Shown here one piece after another: positions 17,295 to 28,900 of a stretch of 64,000 nucleotides of DNA. Source of the DNA: Gordonia gummivorans (GTDB lineage: Bacteria; Actinomycetota; Actinomycetes; Mycobacteriales; Mycobacteriaceae); NCBI RefSeq assembly GCF_022513585.1, contig NZ_JAKWBF010000001.1:351176-415175 (forward strand), read 5' to 3'. The translations under genes were made by a program, and so were the position numbers. The notes under the pieces are model-generated. The model was not told where the DNA came from, searched no databases, and was given only the letters and a program-made list of their open reading frames with translations. Numbering within the stretch: the first letter of the stretch is position 1; each line of letters opens with the position of its first letter.

Positions 17295-18830
17295 TCAGGG
17301 AACGGTGGGCGCGATCTCGCCGACGATCTCGGTGACCGCTCCCCAGGCCGCCTTGGCGTCGGCGTCGACCAGGCCGATGCGGGTCCGGCGGTGGATGATG
17401 TCGTCGACGTCCAGCGCGCCTTCATGAGTCAGCGCGAATTCGACCTCGGCGCGGGTGACGTCGATGCCGGGCGCGATCGGATCGAGGGGCCGGGGCAGCC
17501 GGGCGTGGCCGACGACGGCCGGGGCTTCGGCGCCGAACCGTTCGACCAGCGACGTCGGGAGCTCCGCGTCGGCGCGTATCCCGATGGCTCCCACGAGCGG
17601 CGTCGTCGTGGTGACGCACTCGCCGCCCCTCAGTTCGCCCACGGCGACCGCGGTGTCGACGGCATCCTGCGCCATGCGGCGGTAGGTGGTGAGTTTGCCA
17701 CCGATCACGCTGACCAGACTGCCGTCGGTGACCTGGACGCGATGACGTCGGGAGACGTCGGCGAGGGCGCCGCCACCGTCGCCGTCGCCTGCGTCGATGA
17801 GCGGGCGCAGGCCGGCGAACGTGCCGATGATGTCGTCGCGGGTGAGTGACCGCTGCAGCGCCGAATTGATGGCGTCGAGCAGGAAATCGATCTCGGTGTC
17901 GTCGGGCTGCGGCTGATCGACGATCGGACCGGGCGCGTCCACATCCGTCAGCCCCAAGTACACCCGACCGAGCTGAGCGGGCAGCGCGAACACGAACCGG
18001 GACAATGATCCGTCCACCGGAACCGTCAGTGCCGCGCTGGGTTTGCCGAACGATGCGGCGTCGAACACCAAATGTGTTCCGCGACTGGGCCGTACGGACA
18101 TCGTCCGATCCACGTCGGGTGCCCAGACGCCGGTGGCGTTGATCACCGTACGGGCCGCGACGGTGAAGCTCTCGCCGGTGCGCGTGTCGGTGAGTGTGGC
18201 ACCCCGCCCGTCCACTGCCGTGGCCCTGGTGTAGGTGCAGATCCTCGCCCCGAACGCCACCGCGGTGCGCGCGACGGCAACCACCAGCCGGGCGTCGTCG
18301 ACGAGTTGTCCATCGGCACTGGAGATTCCGCCGCGCAGCCCGGTCCGTCGCACGGTCGGGCAGCGGCCGAGCACCTCCATGGTGGACATCGGCGCCGGTG
18401 GCGGCAATACCGACGACGGCGTTCCGGCGTTGCGCCGCAACATGTCTCCCGCTCTGAACCCTGCGCGGATCAGGCTCGACCGCACGCGCGGACCGTTCTC
18501 GGGCACCACTTGGCGTAACGGTCGGATCAGGTGCGGCGCAATCACTGTCATCAGATGATGACGTTCGACGGCGCTCTCGTGCGCGATCGACAACTGACCG
18601 GTCGCCAGATAGCGCAACCCGCCGTGCACCAGTTTGCTGCTCCACCGCGAGGTGCCCGATGCGAGGTCGCCGGCCTCCACGAGCGCCACCTGCAGTCCGC
18701 GGGTCGCGGCATCGAGGGCAACGCCGACACCGGTGATCCCACCGCCGATGACCAGCACGTCGAGCGGCTGGGTCCGTTCCGCGAGTTCTTCGAGATCGGC
18801 GCGCCGGGTGACGCCGGACAACACGGCCAT
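17295..18830 (-). CDS. glpD: glycerol-3-phosphate dehydrogenase (FAD)
   Basis: A 511-residue FAD-dependent dehydrogenase oxidising glycerol-3-phosphate to dihydroxyacetone phosphate at the membrane. The dinucleotide-binding motif is VIGGGITGVGVALDAATRG (about residues 26–45), followed by the signature SGTSRWSSKLVHGGLRYLA. FAGLRPLIDAGDGDGGG and VIGGKLTTYRRMAQDAVD are typical of the substrate and FAD-contacting C-terminal half. The start overlaps the stop of the upstream TetR regulator by one base (TGATG), so the two are an operon and the regulator probably controls glpD. It is shorter than E. coli-type GlpD only in the C-terminal cap. Confidence 0.92.
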   Translation of the reverse strand: MAVLSGVTRRADLEELAERTQPLDVLVIGGGITGVGVALDAATRGLQVALVEAGDLASGTSRWSSKLVHGGLRYLATGQLSIAHESAVERHHLMTVIAPHLIRPLRQVVPENGPRVRSSLIRAGFRAGDMLRRNAGTPSSVLPPPAPMSTMEVLGRCPTVRRTGLRGGISSADGQLVDDARLVVAVARTAVAFGARICTYTRATAVDGRGATLTDTRTGESFTVAARTVINATGVWAPDVDRTMSVRPSRGTHLVFDAASFGKPSAALTVPVDGSLSRFVFALPAQLGRVYLGLTDVDAPGPIVDQPQPDDTEIDFLLDAINSALQRSLTRDDIIGTFAGLRPLIDAGDGDGGGALADVSRRHRVQVTDGSLVSVIGGKLTTYRRMAQDAVDTAVAVGELRGGECVTTTTPLVGAIGIRADAELPTSLVERFGAEAPAVVGHARLPRPLDPIAPGIDVTRAEVEFALTHEGALDVDDIIHRRTRIGLVDADAKAAWGAVTEIVGEIAPTVP

Positions 18831-19432
18831 CAGAAGTGCCCGTCACCGGCGGTCGGACGCAGATACCCGCCCAGTACGTGGCACAGTTCGGTGCGCCAGT
18901 CGTCGGCGAGGATGTCGGAGACCAGCGCCCCCGACTGCAGGAACGCCTGGGCCATCATCAGCACCATGGCGGCCATCTGCTTGGTGTCCCCGACCCGCAC
19001 CTGACCGCGGCTCTGCCCCTGCGCGAGCAGGTCGGCGAGCAGCGCGAGCACTCCCTGCTGACTGGTACCGAGACGTTCGAACACGTAGGGCGCCATGAAG
19101 TCTCGCTGTTCGCGCCACAGCGAGGCGATCAGCTCGTTGGCACGCAGGGCGGCGACCACCCGCACGATGAGCGAGACCAGATCGTCGAGTTCCTCGGCAC
19201 CGTCGACGAGGCTCGCACCGGCCGCGCTCTCCACCGTCCCGAGAACCTCCCGGGTGAGCAGCGCGCGGATGATCTCGGCGATGTCGGGCCACCGCCGGTA
19301 GACGGTGGGACGGCTGACACCGGCCTCGCGAGCGACCTCGGACACCGTCACGCGGTGGCCGTTGCTACGGATGAGGCATCGGCGGGCGGCGTCGAGAACG
19401 AGATCCGCGATCTCCTCGTTACGGATTGACAT
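18830..19432 (-). CDS. TetR-family regulator upstream of glpD
   Basis: A 200-residue TetR-type repressor. The helix–turn–helix is at about residues 22–48: VTVSEVAREAGVSRPTVYRRW. The remainder is an alpha-helical ligand domain. I set the start at the ATG at 19432 (MSIRNEEIADLV); the frame continues upstream to 19963 but would run through the divergent lipid kinase gene. GTTACAGT GTTACACA, an 8-base direct repeat on the minus strand just upstream, may be its operator, shared with the divergent gene. Translationally coupled to glpD, so a likely regulator of glycerol-3-phosphate use. Confidence 0.88.
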   Translation of the reverse strand: MSIRNEEIADLVLDAARRCLIRSNGHRVTVSEVAREAGVSRPTVYRRWPDIAEIIRALLTREVLGTVESAAGASLVDGAEELDDLVSLIVRVVAALRANELIASLWREQRDFMAPYVFERLGTSQQGVLALLADLLAQGQSRGQVRVGDTKQMAAMVLMMAQAFLQSGALVSDILADDWRTELCHVLGGYLRPTAGDGHF

Positions 19433-19490
19433 GATGTGTAACACTGTAACGCATGACGAACCCGCCGCGACGACATCGGGCCCCCATCCG

Positions 19491-20411
19491 ATGACCCCGG
19501 CCACCCCCGAACACGTCACCCTGCTGGTCAATCCGTACGCCCGGCACGGTGCCGGTACCCGCGTGGCGGCCGAGGCCGCCCGCGCGCTGCACAGCGCCGG
19601 CGTAGAGGTCGAGATGCTGGTCGGCGAGGACGCCGACGAGGCCGCTGACCTGGCCGGCAAGGCCGCACGCGGCGCGACCGACGCGCTCGCCGTGGTCGGC
19701 GGCGACGGCACCATCCGTCTTGCCGTCGAGGCGTCGATCGGCACCGGGACACCCTTGGCGATCATCCCGGCCGGCAGCGGCAACGACGTCGCCCGCAACC
19801 TCGACATCCCACTCGGGAGCCCGGCGAAGGCCGCCGAGATATTGCTCACCGGCCGCCGCCGGACCGTCGACCTGGGCCGCGTGACCTTTCCCGACGGCCA
19901 CACCGCACTCTTCACGACGGTCGCGGCCACCGGATTCGACGCCTCGGTCACCGAACGCGCCATCGCGATGTCGTGGCCGCGAGGTCAGGCCCGCTACACC
20001 CTTGCCGCCATGCGCGAACTCGTCGGCCTGCGCACGAGGCACTATCACGTCCGCGTCGACGACGAGCGTTCCGAGGGGGACGTCGTGTTTGCCGCGATCG
20101 GCAACACCACGTCGTATGGGGGCGGGATGCAGATCACGCCGGATGCGTCGATGTCCGACGGCGCCCTGGACGTGACCGTGGGCCATCGACCACCGCGGTT
20201 CGCGCGAACCACCGTTGCCCGCGTCTTCCCCAAGGTCTTCAGTGGCGAACACGTGAGCCATCCGATGGTGCGAACGCTGCGCGGGCGTGAGATCGAACTG
20301 TATTGCGATCCACCGGCAGCGGTGTCCATCGACGGTGACCTGGTCGGCGAACTGCCCGCCGTGTTCGAGGTGGTACCCGACGCGATCGAGATCTACGCAC
20401 CCGCGGCCTGA
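19491..20411 (+). CDS. diacylglycerol kinase-family lipid kinase
   Basis: A 306-residue kinase of the DAGK/YegS/sphingosine kinase family. The nucleotide-binding motifs are VVGGDGTIRLAVEA (about residue 65) and IIPAGSGNDVARNLDIPLG (about 90). The C-terminal beta-sandwich includes AIGNTTSYGGGMQITPDASMSDG. The products are probably phosphorylated diacylglycerol or a related lipid; in mycolata such enzymes feed phosphatidic acid or phosphatidylinositol mannoside metabolism. The ATG at 19491 overlaps the stop of a 13-codon open frame starting ATG 19453 (ATGA), so a leader peptide is possible. It is divergent from the TetR/glpD operon. Confidence 0.9.
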   Translation: MTPATPEHVTLLVNPYARHGAGTRVAAEAARALHSAGVEVEMLVGEDADEAADLAGKAARGATDALAVVGGDGTIRLAVEASIGTGTPLAIIPAGSGNDVARNLDIPLGSPAKAAEILLTGRRRTVDLGRVTFPDGHTALFTTVAATGFDASVTERAIAMSWPRGQARYTLAAMRELVGLRTRHYHVRVDDERSEGDVVFAAIGNTTSYGGGMQITPDASMSDGALDVTVGHRPPRFARTTVARVFPKVFSGEHVSHPMVRTLRGREIELYCDPPAAVSIDGDLVGELPAVFEVVPDAIEIYAPAA

Positions 20412-20418
20412 CCCTGCC

Positions 20419-21912
20419 TCACTTCTGACGCTCGGCCCACCACTCACGCAGGGCGTCCTCGGCTTCTTCGCGGCTCAGCGGTCCGCGGTCGAGGCGCAGT
20501 TCCTTGAGGTAGCGCCACGCCTGTCCGACGAGCGGTCCCGGCGGCAGACCGAGCAACTCCATGATCGCGTTGCCGTCGAGGTCGGGGCGCACGCGGTCGA
20601 GATCCTCGGCCTCCTGCAGCGCCGCGATCCGCTGCTCGAGGTGGTCGTAGTTCTGTTGCAGCCGGCGGGCGCGGCGCTTGTTGCGGGTGGTGCAGTCGGC
20701 GCGCACCAGCTTGTGCAGGCGGTCGAGCAGTCCTCCGGCGTCGGTGACGTAGCGTCGCACCGCCGAGTCCGTCCACGTTCCGTCGCCGTAGCCGTGGAAG
20801 CGCAGATGCAGGTAGACGAGGTCGGACACCTCCGAGACCACCGCGTTGGGGTACTTCAACGCGCGCATGCGCTTGCGGACCATCTTCGCGCCGACGACCT
20901 CGTGGTGGTGGAAGCTGACGCCGCCGCCCGGTTCGTGTTTGCGGGTGTCGGGCTTGCCGATGTCGTGCAGCAGCGCCGCCCAGCGCAGCACAAGATCCGG
21001 ATCGCCCTCCTCGAGGTCGATGGCCTGCCGCAGCACGGTCAGCGAGTGTTGATAGACGTCCTTGTGCTGGTGATGCTCGTCGATGGTGAGTTTCATGCCG
21101 GGCACCTCGGGCAGCACCCGCTGCGCGAGTCCGGTGTCGACCATCGCGTCGATCGCGTCGATCGGGTACTCGCCGCAGATCAGCTTGTCGAGTTCGGCGC
21201 GCACCCGCTCCGCGGTGATGCGGTCGATCTCGGGGGCCATCCGGCTGATCGCGTCGGTCACCCGGGGCGCCAGTGCGAAGCCTAGCTGCGAGACGAAACG
21301 CACCGCGCGCAGCATGCGCAGCGGATCGTCGCCGAAGGAGTTCTCGGGTGCCGACGGGGTGTCGATGACGCCCGCGAGCACCGCGGTCACCCCGTCCAGC
21401 GGATCGTGCAGCTCGCCGGCGCCGGCCGCACCGATCGCGACGGCCATCGCGTTGATGGTGAAGTCGCGGCGGACGAGGTCGCCGTCGAGGGTGTCCCCGA
21501 AGGTGACCTGCGGATTGCGGCCCACCTGGTCGTAGACGTCGGCGCGGAAGGTGGTGATCTCGATCATCGCCTCGCCCTTGCGGGCGCCGACCGTGCCGAA
21601 TTCGATCCCGACGTCCCACACCGCGTCGGCCCAGCCAGTGATCAGTTCGACGACACGTTCGGGCCGTGCGTCGGTGGTGAAGTCCAGATCGTTGCCGAGC
21701 CGCCCGAGAATTGCATCGCGCACCGACCCTCCGACGAGGTACAGCTCGTGTCCGGCGTCCTCGAACACCGCTCCGAGTGGCTTGAGGATGTCGCCGAGGC
21801 CCTGCAGGGTGACCGCGCCGGCGGCGAGCAGTCGCGTACGCCGTTCGGGGTCCGGTCGGGCCGATCCCGGCGGCCGCGTCTGGCCGGGCCGGCCGGCGGT
21901 CGAGTCTGTCAC
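20419..21912 (-). CDS. pcnA: CCA tRNA nucleotidyltransferase
   Basis: A 497-residue class II tRNA nucleotidyltransferase/poly(A) polymerase that adds or repairs the 3' CCA of tRNAs. The N-terminal head has YLVGGSVRDAILGR and NDLDFTTDARPE (metal-binding DxD), then RRDFTINAMAV. An HD domain follows with LLHDIGKPDTRKHEPG and FHHHEVVGAKM. The start is GTG at 21912 with TAGGGT ending eight bases upstream on the minus strand, so leaderless. It is divergent from the NUDIX gene, an arrangement identical to Rv3907c/Rv3908 in M. tuberculosis. It converges on the lipid kinase gene. Confidence 0.95.
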   Translation of the reverse strand: MTDSTAGRPGQTRPPGSARPDPERRTRLLAAGAVTLQGLGDILKPLGAVFEDAGHELYLVGGSVRDAILGRLGNDLDFTTDARPERVVELITGWADAVWDVGIEFGTVGARKGEAMIEITTFRADVYDQVGRNPQVTFGDTLDGDLVRRDFTINAMAVAIGAAGAGELHDPLDGVTAVLAGVIDTPSAPENSFGDDPLRMLRAVRFVSQLGFALAPRVTDAISRMAPEIDRITAERVRAELDKLICGEYPIDAIDAMVDTGLAQRVLPEVPGMKLTIDEHHQHKDVYQHSLTVLRQAIDLEEGDPDLVLRWAALLHDIGKPDTRKHEPGGGVSFHHHEVVGAKMVRKRMRALKYPNAVVSEVSDLVYLHLRFHGYGDGTWTDSAVRRYVTDAGGLLDRLHKLVRADCTTRNKRRARRLQQNYDHLEQRIAALQEAEDLDRVRPDLDGNAIMELLGLPPGPLVGQAWRYLKELRLDRGPLSREEAEDALREWWAERQK

Positions 21913-22010
21913 GGCATGCCACCCTACCGTCGAGTCGTTCGCCGGGCGCCAGGAGTCATCCGCACCGCCACATGCCGAGGACTCCAGGCAAACAGCAGGT
22001 GACCAGCGGC

Positions 22011-22016
22011 TAGAGT
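22011..22016 (+). promoter_or_regulatory. -10 box of the NUDIX gene, opposite the pcnA promoter
   Basis: TAGAGT ends seven bases before GTG 22024. On the other strand TAGGGT (21926–21921) ends eight bases before the pcnA GTG at 21912. Both divergent genes therefore look leaderless. Confidence 0.5.
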
Positions 22017-22023
22017 CGGGGGC

Positions 22024-23235
22024 GTGCCCACCGATCCCTCAACCAACCCTTCAGGCGTCGCAGATGACGTCGCGTCGGGTGGTCGAATGACGAACGGTCG
22101 GGCAGCCGAAGCCGCCGCTCAGGACGATTCCGCGGGCTCGACCACCGGTCAGCAGGGTGCGTCGCGGCGCCGCAATCGTCGCGGACGACGTCGGCGTGGC
22201 GGACGCAAGGGCGAAGCACGGACACCCGACAGTCCGCAGCTGTCGGGCCGGACCGCCCAGCCGGTTTCGGCCGACCCCGGGCAGGCTCGAGGCGAGCGAC
22301 GCGGCAGCGCGCCGTCGGCGCCCGTTCCCACACCCAACGACGTGGCGCACGGCCGTGCACCGGGGTCGACGGCTGCGCAGAGTGCCGACCGCCAATCCGC
22401 CCTGATCGAAGCCCCATCGGCAGACAACCGACCTGTCGACAAGCTGCCGGTGGACCCGGACCGGCAGAGGCCACGAGTGACCCCGCCGAAGCCCTCCGAC
22501 CTCGTCTCCGTGACCGCGACCATCACCAAGACCGGTCTGGCGTCGGCCGCCAAGGTCCCGGGAAAGCCGACGACCAAGAAGCGGCGCCGACCACCGCGGG
22601 CCGAACGGCCCAACGGCGAACGACTGCGCACCGTGCGGGAGACCTCGGCCGGCGGCCTGGTGATCTCCGACCTCGACCTTCCCGTCGATCAGCTCGCCGC
22701 GGCACTGATCGGCCGGGTGGACCGGCGGGGCCGGATGATGTGGTCGTTGCCGAAGGGGCACATCGAAACCGGGGAGACCGCCGAGCAGACCGCCATTCGC
22801 GAGGTCGCCGAAGAGACCGGCATCCAGGGCACGGTGGTGGCCCCCCTCGGCAAGATCGACTACTGGTTCGTCAGCGAGGGCCGCCGCATCCACAAGACGG
22901 TGCATCACTATCTGCTGCGCAGCGTCGGCGGCGAGCTCTCCGACGACGACTACGAGGTCAGCGAGGTCGCGTGGGTGCCGTTGGCTGAGCTACCGCGCCG
23001 TCTCACGTACTCTGACGAGCGGCGACTGGCCCGGATGGCCCGCGGCGTGATCGCCGACCTCGCCGCCGATCCGAATCGACTGGCCCAGTCGGAGGCCGAC
23101 AGCATCCGCACCGAACCCAACGCCTATGAGAAAGCCGCAGCCGCGCGCAACGAGCGCCGAAACGAGACGCCGCCACCGGCACGGTCTCGTCGGCGCCGTC
23201 GCCGGTCGCGTCGGCCACCGGCAGGCGATGACTGA
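22024..23235 (+). CDS. NUDIX hydrolase with long basic extensions (MutT4-like)
   Basis: A 403-residue protein. Residues 1–195 are low-complexity and basic ([16 protein letters not shown]), then a NUDIX domain occupies about residues 200–350. The Nudix box [23 protein letters not shown], written here only in part, fits GX5EX7REUXEEXGU with all catalytic residues. The C-terminus is again basic ([13 protein letters not shown]). Position next to pcnA and before DUF6049/murJ corresponds to mycobacterial MutT4 (Rv3908). It probably hydrolyses a nucleoside diphosphate derivative; the basic arms suggest nucleic-acid or ribosome contact. The 3' end overlaps the next gene by eight bases. Confidence 0.9.
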   Translation: MPTDPSTNPSGVADDVASGGRMTNGRAAEAAAQDDSAGSTTGQQGASRRRNRRGRRRRGGRKGEARTPDSPQLSGRTAQPVSADPGQARGERRGSAPSAPVPTPNDVAHGRAPGSTAAQSADRQSALIEAPSADNRPVDKLPVDPDRQRPRVTPPKPSDLVSVTATITKTGLASAAKVPGKPTTKKRRRPPRAERPNGERLRTVRETSAGGLVISDLDLPVDQLAAALIGRVDRRGRMMWSLPKGHIETGETAEQTAIREVAEETGIQGTVVAPLGKIDYWFVSEGRRIHKTVHHYLLRSVGGELSDDDYEVSEVAWVPLAELPRRLTYSDERRLARMARGVIADLAADPNRLAQSEADSIRTEPNAYEKAAAARNERRNETPPPARSRRRRRRSRRPPAGDD

Positions 23236-25906
23236 CGGTCCACCACGGTCGGTGGCGCCTCGAGTTCGTCGACGGTCTCGACGTGCACGGAAACTGCTCG
23301 TCTCGCTGTCCGTGACACTTCTCCTCGCGCTGCTCGCCAACCCGTTCGTGGGACTCAATCCGTTCGCGGGGCGCAGCGCGGCCGCACCCGACGACGCGGG
23401 CGCGTTCCCGTCGTTCGCGCGCATCGTGATCGAGTCGATGAACCCGACCATGGTGACCACCACGAGCAGCTCGACCGTGACCGTCACCGGATATGTCGAC
23501 AACACGAGCGACCGCAGCATCCGCGACGTCACGATCCGCCTCGAACGCGGCGACGCAGTGAGTTCGGCGTCGCAGCTGCGCAGTTCGCTGGCGCTCGACC
23601 ATCCGCCGGTGGCCGCGGCCAGTCCGTTCACGCGGGTGAGCGACGTCCTCCCACCGCGATCGCGCGCGCAGTTCCGGATCTCGATGGCGCTGTCGGCGGC
23701 CGACGGACTGCGGATCTCGCAACCCGGGGTGTACCCGCTGCAGGTCAACGTCAACGGGATTCCCGACTACGGGGACACCGCGCAGGTCGCCGGGTCGCGA
23801 ACCCTGCTGCCCGTGTTGTCGTTGCCGCCCGACGCCGCCCGCGCCGCCGACTATGTGCCGCCGACCACCGAGGATCCGAGCGAGTCGAGCACGCCCGGCC
23901 TGGGACCGGACGGCTCGGTGTCGGCGAATCTCGCCAGCCCGTCACGGATGACGATGCTGTGGCCGCTGGCCGCGCCACCGCAGCTCGCGGCTGGTGTCCT
24001 CGGCGGCAACACCGAGCCCGTTCGCCTGATCGGCGAGGATCTGGCCCGTTCGGTGAGCGACGGTGGCCGCCTGCACACGCTGCTCGCCGCGCTCGAAGAC
24101 GTCGTCGGCCCCGCACCTCGGGAGAAGGTCGAGTCCGGGTCGTCGCAGGAGGGCGATGACAACACCGACGACAACTCCGGTGACCAGCAGACTCCCCCAC
24201 CGCCCGCGGCCGCACTGGCCGGCGGCCTGTGCCTGGCCATCGACCCCGATCTCCTCATCACCGTCCGTGCGATGTCGCTCGGCTACCAGGTGTCGACGAA
24301 TCTCGCCGACCCGCGCTCACCGACGGTCGACGGGATCGGCAGCGACGCCGCCGGTGCCTGGCTGTCCGAACTACGCAGGATCGCCGGACGCCTGTGCGTG
24401 GTGGCCCTGCCGTTCGCCCAAGCGGATCTGACCTCGTTGGCGCGGGTCGGGAACCTCGCGCTGTCCACCGCGGCCCTCGAGTCACCGGCCGACGTGATCG
24501 ACGCGATCCTGGGGGTGCGCAGCATTCGAACCCTCGCGATCCCCGCGCTCGGCGCCGTCGACCGCGAAGGTGCGGGCGTCCTCACCGGCGCCCGGATTCC
24601 GGGAGTTGCGCTCACATCCGGCTCGGTGCGACCACAGAAGTCGGCCGAATCCGGCCTCTACCGGGTGGACGGGCTCGGGGTCGCCACCTACGAGGCCCCG
24701 ATCAGCGCCGCGTTCGCAGGTCTCGGCACCGCACCCACGACACCCCCGATCACCCCATCCGACCAGGTCGTCGACCTCGCAGCGGAATCCGATCTCAGCC
24801 GTCGCCAGGCCGCGATCGCGGCGCTGGCCTATCCGGCGATCGCCGCGCCGGTGGCCCAGGCCTCGGCGAACAGCGCCGAACAACGGCGGCCCACGGTGGG
24901 CCGAAGCGAGCTCCTGATGCCGTCGACCTACTGGTCACCGACGCTCGCCGACATCAGGGCACTGTTCGACGCGACCCGGCTCCTGGTGGACTCCGGCGCA
25001 GCGACCGCGGTACCGCTCGGCACGGTGGCCGACGCGGTGTCGCGGGCCACCGATGCGGCCCGCCTCGCCAACCCGCCCGGCGTCGGTCCGATCGCCCGCC
25101 TGGGGTCGGTGCTCACCCCGTCGACCACCGCCGCAATCCGGGACAACGCCGAGGTCAGCTGGCAGCTCCAAGGGTCGCTGGTGTCGTCGGCCGACGTCGA
25201 CGCCTCCCCCGAGCGATACATGTCGCCCCTGCGCGAAGATCTGTTGCGCGCCATGCAGACACCCGCGCTGGCCGGGACCGCCGCCCGTGCGCAGACGGCC
25301 GGCGCACAGAGCGAACGGGTGACCGCCGTGTCGTCGACCCTGCAGCGCATGCGTGGCGAGGTGACCATTCTCGATCCCGGCGGTCGGTACACGCTGGCCT
25401 CCGAACGCAGCCCCTTGTTGCTCGTGGTCCGCAACCAGCTCGACCTCCCGGTACGTGTGAAGATCACCACGAGCGGCCCGGCCGATCTGGAGGTCGGTGA
25501 TGTCGGCGTGGTCGAGATCCCGGCCAACGGGACCAGGCAGATCCAATTGCCCACGCGCGCAGAGTCGTCGGAGGCCACGTCGGTGGCGATCAGCCTGTCC
25601 ACGGTGACCGGCTTGTCACTCGGTGAACCGATCACGCTCTCCCTGCGATCCAACGCGTACGGGCGCGTCCTGTTCATCGTCACCATCGTCGCCGGAGCCG
25701 CGCTGGTGCTCCTCGTCGCACGACGGCTGTGGCATCGCTTCCGCGGCGAACCGGATCCCGCCGACGCCGACCGTCCCGAACCCGACGACCTCGAACGTCT
25801 CCTCGCAGGCAGCAGCTACCAGGAACGACGCCGCAACCTGCACCACGAAGAGATCGGGTCGCATCCGGACCCGGAGCCGCCCGACGACGCCGGCGGTCCG
25901 CGATGA
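23228..25906 (+). CDS. DUF6049-family membrane-anchored extracytoplasmic protein
   Basis: An 892-residue protein with an N-terminal membrane segment ([21 protein letters not shown], about residues 20–40), a very large extracytoplasmic region, and one C-terminal helix ([21 protein letters not shown]) followed by a 65-residue acidic cytoplasmic tail. It corresponds in position to Rv3909 of M. tuberculosis, a protein of unknown function always upstream of murJ. I chose the ATG at 23228, which overlaps the NUDIX stop by eight bases; the frame is open to 23126 but inside the NUDIX gene. Its stop overlaps the murJ start (ATGA), so the three genes are probably one operon serving envelope assembly. 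Confidence 0.88.
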   Translation: MTDGPPRSVAPRVRRRSRRARKLLVSLSVTLLLALLANPFVGLNPFAGRSAAAPDDAGAFPSFARIVIESMNPTMVTTTSSSTVTVTGYVDNTSDRSIRDVTIRLERGDAVSSASQLRSSLALDHPPVAAASPFTRVSDVLPPRSRAQFRISMALSAADGLRISQPGVYPLQVNVNGIPDYGDTAQVAGSRTLLPVLSLPPDAARAADYVPPTTEDPSESSTPGLGPDGSVSANLASPSRMTMLWPLAAPPQLAAGVLGGNTEPVRLIGEDLARSVSDGGRLHTLLAALEDVVGPAPREKVESGSSQEGDDNTDDNSGDQQTPPPPAAALAGGLCLAIDPDLLITVRAMSLGYQVSTNLADPRSPTVDGIGSDAAGAWLSELRRIAGRLCVVALPFAQADLTSLARVGNLALSTAALESPADVIDAILGVRSIRTLAIPALGAVDREGAGVLTGARIPGVALTSGSVRPQKSAESGLYRVDGLGVATYEAPISAAFAGLGTAPTTPPITPSDQVVDLAAESDLSRRQAAIAALAYPAIAAPVAQASANSAEQRRPTVGRSELLMPSTYWSPTLADIRALFDATRLLVDSGAATAVPLGTVADAVSRATDAARLANPPGVGPIARLGSVLTPSTTAAIRDNAEVSWQLQGSLVSSADVDASPERYMSPLREDLLRAMQTPALAGTAARAQTAGAQSERVTAVSSTLQRMRGEVTILDPGGRYTLASERSPLLLVVRNQLDLPVRVKITTSGPADLEVGDVGVVEIPANGTRQIQLPTRAESSEATSVAISLSTVTGLSLGEPITLSLRSNAYGRVLFIVTIVAGAALVLLVARRLWHRFRGEPDPADADRPEPDDLERLLAGSSYQERRRNLHHEEIGSHPDPEPPDDAGGPR

Positions 25907-28900
25907 CCGAGGACCGCAAGAATCCAGGCATGAGCCCGGACCCACGGAACCGGCCGCGACCACCGAGTGGTCGGCCGACGCCACCCGACCGAGCCATGCC
26001 GCAACGTATTGAGCCGCAACGCAACGGACCGCAGCGCAACGAATCGCAACGCACCGGGCCGCGCCCGGGCACGCCGGCTCGCGGTGCCGCACCGTTGGCC
26101 GGACCGATCGGCGAGCAGCCTCCGATCGCCGGCCGCTCGCAACCGCCACGTCGACCATCTCCCCCCGAACGCCGCGCACCGCTGCCGGAGCAACCGGCCG
26201 GCCACGAACGGCCTGCGGCCGCGGTCACGTCCGACGACGAGCCGGCGTCGTCCACCGGACTGGCGCGCGACTCCGACTCGAGCATCCTGCGCACCAGCGG
26301 TTCGATCGCACTGGCGACCCTGACCAGCCGAATCACCGGATTCGTCCGGACGGTGCTGGTCCTGGCGATGCTCGGTCCGGCGGTCGCCTCCGCGTTCCAG
26401 GCCGCCTACGTGCTGCCCAACATGATCGCCGAGGTGGTGCTCGGCGCGGTCCTGACGGCGATCGTCATCCCCGTCCTGGTGCGTGCGGAAGCCGAGGACC
26501 CCGACGGCGGACGCAGTTTCATCAACCGGATCTTCACGCTCACCGTGGTCACGTTGGGTGCCGCGACGGTCATCGCCCTGATCGCCGCTCCCCTGCTCAC
26601 CTATCTCAACGTCGGCAACGGCGAGGTCAACCGTCCGCTCACCACTGCGCTGGCCTATCTGCTCCTGCCGGAGATCCTGTTCTACGGGCTCTCGGCGCTC
26701 TTCATCGCGATCCTCAACATGAAGGGCTTCTTCAAACCGGGCGCGTGGGCACCGGTGCTCAACAACATCGTCCAGATCTCCACCCTGGTGCTCTACGCGT
26801 TGATGCCGGGAACGATCACCCTCAATCCGGTGCGGATGACCGACCCGCAACTGTTGGTGCTCGGCATCGGCACCACGCTGGGCGTCGTCATGCAGGCGTC
26901 GATCCTGCTCCCCTGGCTGCGTCGCGCGGGGGTGCACCTGCGCTTGGAGTGGGGACTCGACGATCGGCTCCGACGGTTCGGCAACATGGCACTCGCGATC
27001 GTCATCTATGTCGCGATCCTGCAGGTCGGACTGGTGATCACCTACCGGATCGCATCGTCGGCCACCGCGTCGGGCATCAGTGTGTACGCCACCCACTGGC
27101 AACTGTTGCAGCTGCCCTACGGCGTCCTCGGCGTCACCATCCTGACCGCGATCATGCCGCGGCTCTCGCGCAACGCCGCCGCCGACGACACCCGCGCCGT
27201 CGTCGACGACCTGTCGCTGGCCACCCGGCTCACCATGGTCGCGCTGGTGCCGGTGGTCGCCTACATGACGTTCTTCGGCCCGGCCCTGGGTGTGGCGGTC
27301 TTCAACTTCGGCAAGTTCAGCGCCGACGACGCCAGCCAGCTCGGCTCGGTCCTCGCCTGGGGCGCCTTCACCCTCATCCCGTACGCGATGACGCTGGTGC
27401 AGCTGCGCGTCTTCTACGCCCGCGAGGACGCCTGGACCCCGACCCTCATGGTCCTCGGCATCACCGCCATCAAGGTGGGTGCGTCCTATCTCGGTCCGGT
27501 CCTGTTCGACGATCCGGATCTGGTGGTCCGCTGGCTCGCCCTGTCCAACGGGCTCGGGTATCTCGTCGGCGCGATCGTCGGGCATTTCCTCTTGAAACGT
27601 CGGCTGGGCAACGTGCACTTGCGCGGGGTGACGCGGACGACGGTCGTCACCCTCGCCGTGTCGATCGCCGTGGCCGCACTCGTCTGGCTGGTCGCCACCC
27701 TGTCGGGACTGCACATGCTCATCGAGCATCTCGCCAAGTTCGGATCACTGCTGTACCTGGCCTTCACGGCCGCCATCGTGCTGGGCGTGACCTACGCTCT
27801 CCTCGCCGCGTTCCGGGTGCCGGACGTCGTGGCGATCGGAATGGCGGTCCGCCGCTTGCTCGGACGGTTCATCCCATCGCTCGCGCCGCCACCGGTTCCG
27901 CAGCAGGAGAGTGCCGCAACGATCACGGTTCAGTTTCCGCGCGTCACCGACGACGAATCGCTCCCGTACTCTGGTCAAGTACAAGTGCTGCGTCGGTTCG
28001 ACCGGGGCACGGCGACGTGGCAGTCCTACTCGGTGCATTCCGGTGGCGCCACCGGCTATCGGGACGCACCGCGCCTGCAGAACGACCCGCGCCCAGCGGC
28101 GCCGCCCCGTGACATGCGGTACCGGAGGAAAGGAGTTCGGCGCGTGAGCGACAGCGAGGTCGACACCACAGCTTCCGATCCGGCGGCTTCACACCCCATA
28201 CCGACGGATCCCCCCGGTCCCGACGCTGCCCCCCGCAACGACAGCGACCCGCGCGCCGAGTCCTCCCCCGCACCGGCACCCCGACCCCGAGGTCCGCGGC
28301 TGGTGCCCGGCGCCGTCGTCGCGGGCGGCCGCTACCGACTACTCGATCACCACGGCGGCACCCGCGGTCTGCAGTTCTGGCGTGCCCTCGACGTCAATCT
28401 CGACCGCAACGTCGCCCTCACCTTCGTCGACGCCGAACAACTCGCACCACCTCCCGAGCGCGGGGTCGCGGTCAAGGCATCTGATCAGGGCCCCCAGGCG
28501 GTGTTGTCCCGCACTCTCCGTCTCGGACAGGTGAACTCCGACGGTGTGGCGCGCGTGCTCGACGTCGTGCGCGGATCGTCCGGCGGGATTGTCGTCGCCG
28601 AATGGGTCGAGGGCTCGTCCCTGGCCGACGTCGCCGCGTCGGGTCCGTCCCCGATCGGCGCTGCGCGTGCCGTCCGATCGCTCGCCGCCGCAGCCGAACT
28701 GGCCCACCGTTCCGGTGGCGCCCTGTCCATCGACCACCCGAACCGCATCCGGATCAGCCACGAGGGCAATGCGGTCCTCGCCTTCCCGGGCACGCTCGCC
28801 GGTGACGACAAGGCGTCAGACGTTCGCGGACTCGGCGCGGTGCTCTACGCGCTTCTCCTCAACCGGTGGCCGTTGGACGCCGAATCGGGTTCGCGACTGA

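Noticed and set aside
25816..27729. 637-codon minus-strand frame opposite the MurJ gene
   Set aside because: Low-complexity antisense frame; the plus strand encodes conserved MurJ helices.
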